Assembly: GCA_963669155.1 (NCBI GenBank)
Contig: OZ022588.1
Location: 21,212,092 to 21,276,091, forward strand
Origin: Arbacia lixula
Taxonomy: Eukaryota; Echinodermata; Echinoidea; Arbacioida; Arbaciidae
Length of the DNA: 64,000 nucleotides
Direction: 5' to 3'
The position numbers and the translations under genes are program-made. The notes beneath the pieces were generated by a model that saw only the letters and a program-made list of their open reading frames with translations, was not told where the DNA came from and searched no databases. Positions 12,801-22,383 of this stretch are shown piece after piece (within the stretch, counting starts at the first letter, position 1; each line of letters begins with the position of its first letter).

Positions 12801-15800
12801 AACATGATGTGAAATTAACTTGGCAGTTTATTAATAATACATTGGGAAGATATAATGCCAAATTACCGCAATCTTTTTTACAAGGTAATGATATAATTCA
12901 CGATCAAGTTGCTATTGCTAACATTTTTAATAAGCACTTCGTAAAAATTGGTCAAGATTTGTCTGACTCGACTAATAATCTTCTTACGCCAACCTGTTAT
13001 TCTGACTTCTTAACAGATAATTATGAACAAAGTTTATTTCTCAAGCCTGTTACTAGGTCTGAAATATGCAATATTGTTAAGCAATTTGATAGTAAAAAGA
13101 GTGCTGGTCACGATAATATTAATGCTTCTATTGTAAAATCAACTATTAATTTTATCATAGAACCATTTATTCATATTTGCAATGTATCGCTGAATACTGG
13201 TATTTTTCCATCGAGTATGAAATTGGCAAAAGTCATACCTGTGTTTAAAAAAGGAGATCAGAATAATTGTAATAATTACAGGCCTATATCGATATTACCC
13301 ATATTTTCCAAAATTTTAGAAAGAGTTGTTTATAATAGATTGTATTCTTTTCTTCTCAAAAACAATATTCTCTGCAGCAATCAGTATGGTTTTCGTTCAA
13401 ATTATTCTGTTGAGTTTGCTCTTATTAACTTGCACGATAAGATTTTAAATCTGATTAATAAAAATAAGCACGCAGTTGCAATATTCGTGGATTTATCTAA
13501 AGCCTTTGATACATTATCCCATTCAATACTATTATCTAAGATGCAATATCATGGAGTCCGTGGTATACCTCACAAATGGTTTTATAGTTACTTGACTAAT
13601 AGAGAACAATACACTGTATACAATTCACATTGCTCAGAGAATCGTCTTTTAACATGTGGTGTATCTCAAGGCTCAATACTCTGCCCCCTTTTATTTTTAA
13701 TCTATATTAATGATATAATCAAGTGTACACCATTTTTCCACTATGTATTATTTGCAGACGATACTACTCTTGTTGCTTCTCATTGGAACTTTCCATTTTT
13801 GATTGATGTTATTAATGAGCATCTACAATTTGTCAATGTTTGGCTTTTATGTAATAAGTTATCATTGAATGTATTGAAAACGAAATACATAGTGTTTCGC
13901 AATGCTCAAAATGATTCGGACATTTATCATGATACGTCAATTTATATTAACAATACTGAAATAGAAAAATGTTCATTGATTACATACCTAGGAGTTGTCC
14001 TGGATGAACGTCTATCGTGGGATCCTCATATTGATTGTATTTCTTCGAAAATTTCTCGTAACATTGGTCACATGAAACATTTTATTCCAATACGAATCTT
14101 ATTTTGTATGTATAATGCCTTTATTCTACCACATATTATGTATTGTATTATTGTTTGGGGTAATCCCTACCCTTCAAAGCTGATTAAGCTACATCGTCTA
14201 CAAAAAAAGGCATTACGCATTTGTTCAAATGCAGACTATTTAGCTCCATCACGACCCTTATTCTATGAATTCAAAACACTTGATATTTTTGATATTAACA
14301 TACTAAAAATTGGTATCATCATGCACCGTTACTTTTTAGGTACATTACCAGAATACTTGATGAATATGTTTTCTTTGAATATCCATGTCCACAGTTATAA
14401 CACGAGACATAATCAGTTATTCCATCAATCAAAGGTCTCATCTCAATCTCTTTTTAAATCTATTCGGTTTGTTGGTCCTATCTTATGGAATGCATTACCC
14501 CCCGAGTTACGCAATATTCAATTTGGAAACTCTTTCAAAAATAAATACAAACACCATCTATTGTCACAGTATATTTAAGTTCAATTTTGTAACCGTCAAC
14601 TATCTACATGATCTAAATTCTTGATATTTTTTTTTTTTGTTCTTTTGCATTCATTGCAATGGGTGTATCAACTTGTCAAGCCACATAGGCTTTTACTGAC
14701 ACACCCTATTTCACTTTCCAACAATTTGTATAATTTGCTTTACATTGTTTTACATATTTTAATGTATGATTATATTTATATGTACTTTGTAAATATGTTT
14801 ATATGTTTTTATGCTGAATCTGAAATAAAACAAATCAATCAATAGATTGTACGGAAGTCAAAGTGATTTTGATGAACCATTACAACCATTAGTCTATAAA
14901 ATCTGTAAAATCAATGATTTCAAGTCACATTATTAAGTATGTAATATTTGCAAATTGTCAGCATTGGAGGATAGTTCATATTTAATGATGTGATTCACTC
15001 AAGTAAATAAGAGAAAGTTATCATTAGTATTGTCCGATGGCCCGAGTGGAGTATCAGACCCCTTAACCTCCAGACTGGTAACACTCTCTTCTCCAGCTTT
15101 GAGCCCAACCCCATGAACCTAGGGATGAATGAAGTCGTGATCAAGATGCAGTCTCACATCAGGAGATTGGCTGAGGAGGGAGAGAAGTGGGACAAGCTGT
15201 TAGAAGACCAATCACAGGCAGCCGTGGAAGCTGAGAAGTAAGTCCTACTTCCATGTCAAAGGTGGGAGCAGCTATTTATGCAAGGATTTCAAAGTCAGTG
15301 TAAATGATGTGCAAATCAAAGTCACTGCCAGCACCAAAAAAGCTAAAATTGTGCATTTAGGTTAAGAATATTATAAGTGTAAAATGGAAGTGTTTTTCTA
15401 CTGTCAGAGAGAAAATTTATGAATGAATTGATTTGATATTTAAAAAATACCTGTAACTGATGAAAGGTGAAAAAATTGAAAAGTATTTGTATCAATAGGC
15501 CATGTTATATGTTCAAGTTTGTATTTAAGCTCTGCACAAGGGATATGCTACCCAATCTCATGATATTTGTAGTCTTTCATTGTAGCTTCTCTGTATGTAA
15601 AGCAACATGATATGTTGACATGTTATTGGTTGAATTGTTATAATGTTGTTATAATTGCTATAATGATTGTGAACTGTGACTGAAGGTCTTGAGGACCCAG
15701 GTTCAAGCCCACCGATGGCACTTACGTCCTTCAGCAAGATACTTGATGCACACTGTTGCTCTCCATCCAGGTGTGTGTGAATAGCCGGTAGGAATGGGAT

Positions 15801-17503
15801 GAGTGCACCTCAGTGGCTGCCATGATTCTTAAATGATCCCTTAGGATTGAACAGGTGCCACAAAACAAGCATCCCATTACTGGTGTAATAATATTGGAAA
15901 GCGCTTCGAGATGATAATGTTTCGTAATATGAGCTATATAAATACTATTATATGTGTTGCAGACAGAGTGCTGCCTGTCAGGAGACTAAGCCAGTCACCA
16001 AGGTGCCTGACAGTCTGAGCATGAAGCAGAGGAGAGTCCTCTCAGACCTGCCTGACCTAGCAGCGATCGCTGAATGGGCCCATACATCGGCAGAAGAAGT
16101 CCACCTACAGGTAAGGTGTGAGATCATGCAGGAGCTTCACTACCGCATCGTATTTCCCCTTTCGTCATCCTCTTTGTCTTCTTCTCCTCTTTCTTCTTCG
16201 AACACACAAAATTATTTCCTTATTTATCATTTTTGGAAATTCATTTGGCAGTGTTGGCCCAATGAAAACTAATATCAGAGGGAATTTCAGTTTTAGATTA
16301 AATCAAATATAAAACAGTGTCAACAAAATTAAAATAAACTTGGAAGATTAGTTCCGTAGTGATTAAATGTAGATTGAATGATGGATTGTTAAAGTCAGTA
16401 TTGCACGCTTGTAGCCAAATTTATGCTTTGCTCTGTGCTTTTAACTTTGTAGATTGGCCAAATTCACCAAACAACGCGACAGATGTCTGCATTCACCAAG
16501 ACCATGAACGGCTACCTACAGCATGAACTTAAACAGTTTGGTAAGGAGATTTGGTTTCAGACTAACTCAATGTGAGCTGCCTAGAGAGCTGTTCCAAGAG
16601 CATGCAATCAATAGAAAGAATTCAGTGACTGTTTATCCCCTTACATCCCCTCGGGATTTCTAGTCCAGGGAATTATGGAAAAGCTGGGCCGTGTTGCAAA
16701 TAGGTTTTCAATTATTGTAACTTACCATCAGTGGTAACTACCATGGCAACAGGTGCAATAATGACAGCTCATTGGCTATTGCCATGGTAGTTACCATTGA
16801 TGGTAGGCTACAATAATGATAAATCTACATGCAACATGACCCTGGTGTTTTGAGATACAGGTAAACCCCGTTATAACGAGGGGGACGGGACCCATACTTT
16901 TTCCTTGCTATAGCCGATTGCTCGCTATACCAGTACATGATCAAAACATACAGAAACAAATGGATCTATAGGACTAGACAAACAATAATATATTTACCGC
17001 TAGGACTGTAATATTTAAATGGCTTTGCAAGTATTTTAAACCGAATTCATTGGCTAGAATTTCACTAAAATATCTAACCGCACAGTTGAAAAGGAGGTCC
17101 ATGGAAGAAAAATCGGGACCCAAGAAATGTCCTCGTAATAGCAGGGTTCTTGCTATACCCGTGCTCGTTTTAACAGGGTTTCCCTGTATATCCTTCTGTC
17201 GGGTATACTCCAGTTTACTTAATATTTTATTTGTGTGGACTGATTATATCCCTGGACGTTGAGCCGAAGAGGCCCATATTCTAAACAGTGGTTAAAAGCA
17301 AAGAGTGTACATACCAAGATGTAGCAGCTTTGAAAGTAGAGAATGACTTCAAATGTCTTGCACTTTACATCTTGTTTTCAGCCCTAGAATCATTTCAAGG
17401 ATACCAAGATATCACCGACCCGAGGACACTCCTTCTCAAGGCTGGCAGTAAAATGGAAGAACGGTCTGGGAACGCTCCATCCACCATGGAGGTTGGGCAG
17501 TGA
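6926..17503 (+). CDS. DSN1: DSN1 kinetochore protein, MIS12 complex subunit
   Basis: Exons: 6926-6954, 8341-8383, 8818-8923, 9932-10005, 10730-10796, 11443-11518, 15097-15237, 15963-16110, 16453-16540 and 17382-17503 (stop TGA). All junctions are GT-AG and phases agree, giving 894 nt or 297 aa (human DSN1 is about 356). DSN1 is part of the MIS12 complex, which links centromeric CENP-C to NDC80 and microtubules. The basic stretch with KRRSSF and SRKSLPP (about residues 35-53) matches the two Aurora B sites of vertebrate DSN1 that control CENP-C binding. The later helical region (WDKLLEDQSQAA, then DLAAIAEWAHTSAEEVHL) aligns with the human coiled-coil part in order and spacing. The tiny first exon is the least certain: its ATG follows an acceptor-like TTTCTGCATTAG and its donor phase fits. 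Introns hold non-LTR fragments, a SINE and two MITEs. Orthology confidence is high from exon 2 onward. Confidence 0.8.
6955..8340. other. DSN1 intron 1 with a small perfect hairpin
   Basis: No further exon was recognised. CTATTGTTCTC at 7753-7763 and GAGAACAATAG at 7779-7789 form an 11-bp perfect stem around a 15-nt loop. Nearby, a GAGGTTAGAGTTGT motif is present twice (7820-7880), a short local duplication. Confidence 0.4.
9397..9888 (+). mobile_element. 3' end of a non-LTR retrotransposon with (GAT)n tail
   Basis: Translation shows the typical C-terminal region that follows reverse transcriptase in many non-LTR elements: TYGSETWATKS, then RLRWYGYVARRE, NPWGRPCKTWKE and VWRRAIKEMN. A stop occurs at 9512-9514 in the leading frame, so this is a dead 5'-truncated copy. 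It ends in about 17 GAT triplets (9836-9886), a microsatellite tail of the sort left by 3' priming. It sits in the DSN1 intron just before the exon at 9932. The exact clade is not assigned. Confidence 0.7.
11523..11760 (+). mobile_element. Possible 3' tail of a non-LTR element
   Basis: Directly after the DSN1 exon ending at 11518 is an AT-rich segment ending in AATAAAACCTTTCAATTCAATTC-type and CATT repeats (11725-11760), like retroelement 3' tails. There is no coding evidence, so the call is weak. Confidence 0.25.
12275..14578 (+). CDS. Non-LTR retrotransposon endonuclease end / reverse transcriptase
   Basis: A single open frame of 767 codons. The endonuclease catalytic SDHYPIF motif is at about residues 30-36. 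The reverse transcriptase follows, with VIPVFKKGD and NYRPISILP (fingers), FVDLSKAFDT (motif A), GVSQGSILCPLLF (motif B) and the catalytic YVLFADDTTL box (motif C, about residues 490-500). The pattern fits the CR1/L2/Daphne group rather than RTE or L1. No frameshift or stop interrupts it, so the insertion is probably young, but the missing N-terminal endonuclease makes it non-autonomous. The true retroelement frame may start upstream of the first ATG. Confidence 0.85.
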   Translation: MHLMLQYSFPMIVRNQLRFYFLTIHSDLSDHYPIFHLSSVIDSNQGCKNNSSFVRHITPSALQFLSRDLSNTNWSFILKENDASLAYDLFLKYYVSLLNKYMPLREKKLKTKIKKPWITRAILKSIKQKNRLFKIHRCNPNNCNDESKYKKYRNKLNSVIREAKRVYYFEKFQEVKHDVKLTWQFINNTLGRYNAKLPQSFLQGNDIIHDQVAIANIFNKHFVKIGQDLSDSTNNLLTPTCYSDFLTDNYEQSLFLKPVTRSEICNIVKQFDSKKSAGHDNINASIVKSTINFIIEPFIHICNVSLNTGIFPSSMKLAKVIPVFKKGDQNNCNNYRPISILPIFSKILERVVYNRLYSFLLKNNILCSNQYGFRSNYSVEFALINLHDKILNLINKNKHAVAIFVDLSKAFDTLSHSILLSKMQYHGVRGIPHKWFYSYLTNREQYTVYNSHCSENRLLTCGVSQGSILCPLLFLIYINDIIKCTPFFHYVLFADDTTLVASHWNFPFLIDVINEHLQFVNVWLLCNKLSLNVLKTKYIVFRNAQNDSDIYHDTSIYINNTEIEKCSLITYLGVVLDERLSWDPHIDCISSKISRNIGHMKHFIPIRILFCMYNAFILPHIMYCIIVWGNPYPSKLIKLHRLQKKALRICSNADYLAPSRPLFYEFKTLDIFDINILKIGIIMHRYFLGTLPEYLMNMFSLNIHVHSYNTRHNQLFHQSKVSSQSLFKSIRFVGPILWNALPPELRNIQFGNSFKNKYKHHLLSQYI
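12275..14845 (+). mobile_element. 5'-truncated CR1/L2-like LINE in a DSN1 intron
   Basis: The element lies between DSN1 exons 11443-11518 and 15097-15237. It retains the end of the endonuclease (SDHYPIFH), a full reverse transcriptase and the C-terminal region, then a 3' UTR and a short AATC repeat tail near 14830-14842. The 5' boundary is not sharp and probably lies near 12275-12340. It is in the sense orientation relative to DSN1 and adds about 2.6 kb to the intron. Confidence 0.8.
15665..15955 (+). mobile_element. tRNA-derived SINE in a DSN1 intron
   Basis: The 5' part carries a B-box-like GGTTCAAGCCC, followed by GGCACTTACGTCCTTCAGCAAG and CCATCCAGGTGTG blocks. The 3' part has GGAAAGCGCTTCGAGATGAT and the tail GAGCTATATAAATACTATTA. 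This order is typical of SINE2-type elements common in invertebrate deuterostomes. The tail ends about 8 nt before the DSN1 exon starting at 15963. Confidence 0.65.
16686..16842. mobile_element. Foldback MITE, family with GGGCCxTGTTGCAA ends
   Basis: Inverted ends GGGCCGTGTTGCAAAT and ATGCAACATGACCC flank a palindromic interior with CTTACCATCAGTGGTAACTA and its complement. No coding capacity. A relative lies at 17517-17675 in the DSN1 3' UTR. Confidence 0.65.
16858..17186. mobile_element. Tigger/pogo-like MITE with TA duplication
   Basis: The element begins CAGGTAAACCCCGTTATAAC and ends GTTTTAACAGGGTTTCCCTG, the inverted ends typical of pogo/Tigger elements, and is bounded by TA at 16856-16857 and 17187-17188. 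About 329 bp with no transposase. It lies in the last DSN1 intron. Confidence 0.75.
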
Positions 17504-17516
17504 GCAGTGGAAACCA

Positions 17517-17675
17517 GGGCTCTGTTGCATAAAACTGACCTTTAATGGTAACTTTGCTACCAATGGTAATTTCTATGGAAACCTTGAATGTGATTGGGTA
17601 TCGAGCTGTGTTATCATGGTAGTTACCATTGATTGCAGAGTTACCACTAATAGTAAGCTATATGCAACAGGGCCC
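17517..17675. mobile_element. Foldback MITE in the DSN1 3' UTR
   Basis: The ends GGGCTCTGTTGCAT and ATGCAACAGGGCCC are inverted, and the interior has repeated GGTAACT/AGTTACC blocks. It belongs to the same family as 16686-16842. It starts only 14 nt after the DSN1 stop codon, so it is very probably transcribed. Confidence 0.65.
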
Positions 17676-17784
17676 AGGTCTGAGACGAGGACCAATGATG
17701 TGGACCTTCCATCAAGACCCATCTCGTTCACCCAACCACCCTCATCAGACAGTAAACGTTATCCCTTTCACTGGTAGGGCTGAA

Positions 17785-18480
17785 CATATGTTCTTTGAAA
17801 TGATAGGCATGAAAACATTTGTGCCCCTATGTTCTATGAAATGAAATGAAATGTTATATCTGTGAATAAATAGACAGGAGAACATATGTGTATCGGTGTT
17901 TGTGAAATTATAGACATAAAAAAATGTGCATCCCTATATGTTCTGTGAAATGGTAGATTTAAGGAAATCTGTGTCCCTATGTTCTGTGAAATAATAGACA
18001 AGAACATTAGTGTTTCTTTATTCTGTGAAATGATAGATATTTGAGTCCCTATGGTCTGTGAAATGGTACACATGAGAACAGTTGTGTCCCTATATGTTTT
18101 GTAAAATTATAGACATAACAACATTTGTGTGCCTATGTTCTATGAAGTTGTAGACATAACATTTGTGTGTCTATGTTCTATGAAATGATAGACATAAGAA
18201 CATTTGTGTCTTAATGTTTTGTAAAATGATAGACGTAAGAACATTTGTATCCTAATGTTTTGTAAAATGATAGACATCAGAACATGTGTGTCCCTATGTT
18301 CCGTGAAATGGTAGACATAAGAACATTAATGTCATAACATTTTGTAAAATGATAGTCATAAGAACATTTGCATCCTAATGTTTTGTAAAATGATAGACAT
18401 TAAGAACATGTGTGTTCCTATGCTCCGTGAAATGGTAGACATAAGAACATTTGTGTCCCTATGTGTTTGTGTTGCTTTGT
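17785..18480. repeat. Minisatellite, unit about 45-57 bp
   Basis: A variable unit containing GACATAAGAACATTTGTGTCCCT, ATGTT and TGTGAAATGATA recurs about 13-14 times with substitutions and length changes. It lies downstream of the DSN1 stop codon, within or after its 3' UTR. Open frames here are by-products of the repeat. Confidence 0.75.
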
Positions 18481-19792
18481 GTTTATTCATGAAGTTTGAA
18501 CTATATGCGACTGACTGTTACCCATATAGGTATTTAATACAGCGTCCTTATTTAAACAACCCAGCCATCCTTAAATTTGCGTGAAAATATAATGCTTTGG
18601 TGTATTTTAGTTATTGAAAGAGTACACATTCATTTATTCTGCATTGATTGGTAGTTTTGCCTGTGTTGATGTGATCATGTTACTTAAACAATTTGGTAGT
18701 GGGATGAGAAGTCATGTAGAGGAGGAGGCAGAATTGAAAGTATAAAAAGGTTCCAATATTGTTTTGTTGAAATAATTTAGTTGCTATTACTGTGTGTTAC
18801 AAAAGAAAATGAAATTTTAAGTTGATTTAAGATACAATAGAGCACTTTATTAAGTTGTACATATGTGAACACTGTATCTATATTGACACTATTTTCTACT
18901 TGATAATTAGTACTACAGTATGATTTTAAAATCATGTGCCTTGATGAAAATGATCCTTTACAAAAATGTAATTCATCATCAGAATCCCCGGTTGAAAAGC
19001 TGAAATGTATCGGGTATACATGTAATTTATGAGTTGCATACATTTTGAGTTTATGATGTTGGAACAACACAAACACACAACAAACATGTGATATGAAACT
19101 AGTCCATGCATGCTGTAAAATCATAGTGTAAATATAATGTAAATACAATGTAAATACATGTACATGTACATGACAGCTAGTACAGCTGTAGATATACATT
19201 CAAATTCATTAAAGACAATGATAAATGTACAGTCTTAAACTTTATCAAAAGTGTTGAGGATTTGTACTTTCATTTATTTGTGTATTACTTCTGGAAGAAA
19301 ACGGAGAGGAGAAAAGAGAATAAAGTGGTCTAAGAGTTAGTGAAGAGTGTCAGAATAGATGGAGGAGAGAAAGAGGGTGAAGGAAAACTACCAAAATATA
19401 TCGTGAACATGTAATTAAATACTCAAACTTAGAACAAGTAACAATCGAAAAGTGGGGACATGTTTTCTGGCTCGCTCTGTAGAAGATCATTGAAAAATAC
19501 ATGTAGCTAAAAAGTGTTTCTTTGAGAGATACCCTAGTATGTCTCGCGTCTTGGGCCAACCTTTGACCAGAGGATCCCCACATATGCCCCGCGAGTGGTA
19601 GAACGATGAATAATGAATGTTACATTCAAATACATGTTATGAGAGTCCAGCTTTAAGTGCCAAATAATTTGCTCAGCTGTTGGACGTGATAGAAACTAAG
19701 CCACGCCATGAAATGAATGAGCAAGAAACAGGTCCAATAATTGGAGCCTCACTAGAAAAACTGACAAAGAAATAATTGGTTCACAAAATCAA
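18481..19792. other. Intergenic, no recognised gene
   Basis: AT-rich sequence. A 140-codon minus-strand frame (19199-18777) has no recognisable motif and low-complexity composition. From about 19680 the sequence reads like decayed coding DNA of unknown origin and continues after the palindromic insertion at 19806. Confidence 0.3.
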
Positions 19793-19844
19793 CAATAAGG
19801 ATATTGCTACTGATAATCGTTTGTCTCGCAATGTAAGGTAACCG

Positions 19845-19904
19845 GTATCGAAAAGATCACGACGTTTCATGTGCCGCGCTGCAACACTTCGTCAGGTGTG
19901 ATAC
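19845..19904 (-). ncRNA. Hammerhead-ribozyme-like motif, minus copy
   Basis: On the minus strand the order is GTATC, CACA, CTGACGA, a stem-II segment, GAAAC, GTC, GTG and GATAC. CTGACGA and GAAAC match the conserved hammerhead cores, ACGT can form a very short stem III, and GTATC/GATAC plus CAC/GTG make a two-part stem I. Compared with the plus copy, stem II has two extra bases and ends ACAT rather than ACAC. One extra nucleotide lies between CTGACGA and stem II, which departs from the standard core. Activity is untested. Confidence 0.45.
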
Positions 19905-19979
19905 AAAATTGTAGTAAGCAGGGGTTTAAATACCCTATGGTCAGTGCAGGGTATTTAAACCCCTGCTTACTACAATTTT

Positions 19980-20037
19980 GTATCACACCTGACGAAGTGT
20001 TGCAGCGGCACACGAAACGTCGTGATCTTTTCGATAC
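19980..20037 (+). ncRNA. Hammerhead-ribozyme-like motif, plus copy
   Basis: The core blocks CTGACGA and GAAACGTC appear in order. Stem II can pair GTGT with ACAC; stem I pairs CAC with GTG and, beyond an internal loop, GTATC with GATAC. The stem III sequence ACGT is self-complementary, as in minimal hammerheads that act as dimers. An extra A lies between the CTGACGA core and stem II. Predicted cleavage would follow GTC at about 20019-20021. Confidence 0.5.
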
Positions 20038-20118
20038 CGTTTACCTTACATTGCGAGACAAACGATTATCAGTAGCTATCTATCCGCACTGAGTAACATA
20101 TTTAGCAATAAGGATATT

Positions 20119-21126
20119 ATAAAGAGAAAATTTGCATATGAAGCAGAAAAGCTAGGAAGTACAGTATCAAAATGGAAAGAGAAGTTTAAGAGAGCAATAC
20201 AGGACAAAAATATCAGCAAAAACTTTGATGGAGGAAAGAACATTTAATCGCAATTTAAGCTAAAGATGTTTGATTTGGATTCTTAGTACATGTAATGACT
20301 GAAACAACGTGTGTCAACTCGGTCAGCCCTCGACTCCTTTTTTTTTTTTTGTCTTTCACCTATACCATATCGTCAGACGTCGGCGTCGCACAAAGGAAAT
20401 TCAACGAAATTTGGCTAAAAAGACGATTCAATTTTGTCCCTTTAAAGATAGAGAAATTGAATTTCAAGTAACTGGTATGTAGCGTAATGTTATTTCAGCA
20501 TGTGTCATTACTAATAACAGTGGGTAAAATTCGCTTAATTTTCTGACATGACGAAAAATGACACGGGTTACACGGCCCGGACTCCTGTTCTTGATTCGGT
20601 CGCACCGGATGGTAATGCCACTCTGCCGGAGTTCCGGGCGCCTGTGTGACGGCGGGTCGCTATACCGTGTCTGCGGCTAGCTTATCTCACTTTAGTGTTA
20701 GTGATTCATCAACACTAACAGTCAAACCAAATGGGTTATTTTGTACTTCATCGTACCGTGATTTTCCTCATTTTTATACAATTTGATCATAATTGATGGT
20801 TTCTTCAGTGAATTAACAGCAGCTGTCCAATCACTGAAGAAACCATCAATTTATGATAAAAACGTATTCTGTATCAATTTTTTTTTGTAAACGGAACACA
20901 CACATTGTTAAATTAACTTACAAACAATGAAATATTCATGACGTTCATGGATCATCTTTCTCACTCAATCCAACTCTTTCTATTCTGACCATTCCCAAAA
21001 TGACATATTTTGAAATCCATTTTTTCCCCATCTACTTTCAAGCTCCAAACTTCACAAGAATTGTATTTCTTGTCCAATTTACAATGTGTTATTTTAAATA
21101 TTTCTATTTTTTTTTTTATTTAGAGC
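20119..21126. other. Intergenic with coding-like remnant and a hairpin
   Basis: 20106-20250 reads as a continuous peptide (KRKFAYEAEKLG, then KWKEKFKRAIQDKN) ending at TAA, with no family recognised; it is the right half of the sequence split by the palindromic element. At 20786-20857 two arms of about 25 bp (ATTGATGGTTTCTTCAGTGA and complement) form a hairpin. 20560-20690 is GC-richer without a clear gene. Confidence 0.35.
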
Positions 21127-21541
21127 AATTCATTTTTTAATTGTTCTTTGAATGTTTCCATGGTGAGAGTGTACTAATAAATACTATTTAGAAAATAGCA
21201 AAACTTTCGGTAACACCATGTGGTTGTATTCTTTCGGATAATTGGCCCACTTATGGGGTGAAGAAAGGAAAGGAAAGTGAAAAGTGAAAAGGAGAGGTGA
21301 ATTTTTATATTTTATAACACTTACACAAGACTATTTTTAGCTTTAGTTTTCGGTGTTTTAAACCGAAAATAAATGGGATGGAATGGAGGTAGAAGAAGAG
21401 GGTGGGTGTTGATGAAAGTTGTGAACTAGTCACAAAGTAGTGATAAAGAGAAAAGAAAAGAAAAGAAAATGAGAAAAGTGTAGAAAAGTTATAGTCAGTT
21501 CTGCAACTAACTATAGATTTCTTTCAAAATCTGAAAGAGGG

Positions 21542-21597
21542 AGTATCAGTCTCGACGTTTCGGGCAGTGTGCTCTGTCCGTCATCCGGAGAATAACT
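21542..21597 (-). ncRNA. Degenerate hammerhead-like motif, left arm
   Basis: Mirror copy of 25714-25769. The blocks CGGATGA, a stem II GGACAG/CTGCCC, GAAAC and GTC occur in order. Position 4 of the core is G instead of the conserved U, which should abolish or weaken cleavage. It lies 3' of the GIY-YIG frame, where Penelope-like elements carry their ribozyme. Confidence 0.35.
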
Positions 21598-21807
21598 TGA
21601 AGAAACCAACGAGCGCGCCGGGTATTTATGTGATCCGAAGGGATCCGAAATAACCCGAGAGTGTCCGAAATCAGCCAATAGGAATAGAGCGTTTCGGCGC
21701 GAATGTGCTGTGTGCACTAGAGCGTGAAACAGCTGAATAGGTGCGAAAGTGCGGCGCGAATGCGCGGTGTGCACTGGAGCGTGAAACGGCGCGAAAGTGT
21801 GGCGTAT

Positions 21808-22378
21808 TCAATTCCCCGAGCTTTCGGGTAGGTCGTCGTCCCGTGTGCGTTGTGCGTGGTGGTGCTGCCGGTGTGCGTGGTGAAGAAGTGGCATCCAGAT
21901 ATCGTTGATCACAAGTCCACTCTCCTGTGGTACCGTGTCGTGTTGAAGAATCTCGATGGCTTCTCTCACGCGCCGGGTGTGCCAGTGCTTAATGGATGTG
22001 ATGAGTTCTGCGTTGGACCAGTCGATGCGATGATTCTGTTGCTGAGCATGTTTGACGATAGCTGATTTCTCCCACTCGTTCCGTCTAAAGCTGGTCTGGT
22101 GTTCCTTGAGTCTGGTCCTAAGGCTTCTTCCGGTTTCTCCAACGTAGAACTGACCGCATTCACACGGTATCTTGTAGACTCCTGGTTGAGTGTCCGGCGG
22201 CTTCCTGTCTTTGTGGGTGAAGAGCTTGGAGTGCAGCTTACCTGAAGATCGGTGCCTGACCTGGATGTTGACGTTCTTGAGAATCCGCTGAATCTTGTGA
22301 GAAGCTTGTCCTATGTAAGGGAGAAAAACTGAAGCTAAATGTGGCGGAGCAGGAGTGCGCGGACGAGGTAGAGATGTC
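21808..22378 (-). pseudogene. Penelope-like RT end + GIY-YIG endonuclease, left copy
   Basis: Inverted twin of 24942-25503 and identical at nearly every base. It is open from the array boundary at 22378 to a TGA at 21810-21808, about 189 codons. It lacks the N-terminal reverse transcriptase and is therefore a fragment. The one difference noticed changes a single residue (Thr here, Ala in the right copy). Confidence 0.75.
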
Positions 22379-22383
22379 TACCT

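Larger units (their letters stand above)
19806..20105. mobile_element. Palindromic Penelope-type mini-element with 13-bp TSD
   Basis: Two arms of about 130 bp (19806-19936 and 19948-20076) are inverted around an 11-nt spacer. After the right arm there is an unpaired tail of about 29 nt. The whole is bounded by the direct repeat CAATAAGGATATT (19793-19805 and 20106-20118), so it inserted as one unit. Each arm contains a hammerhead-like motif of the kind known from Penelope-like element terminal repeats (19845-19904 minus, 19980-20037 plus). It has no protein-coding capacity. Assignment to Penelope-like elements is inferred from the ribozyme-like motif and from the similar layout of the larger unit at 21139-26136. 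Confidence 0.6.

Noticed and set aside
18777-19199. 140-codon minus frame rich in His, Cys and Tyr
   Set aside because: No recognisable motif and AT-rich composition; no splice-site support.
21850-22163. Two ORFs of 65-71 codons mirrored in both inverted arms (MNAVSSTLEKP and MCVVVLPVCV readings)
   Set aside because: They are shadow frames of the GIY-YIG coding sequence.
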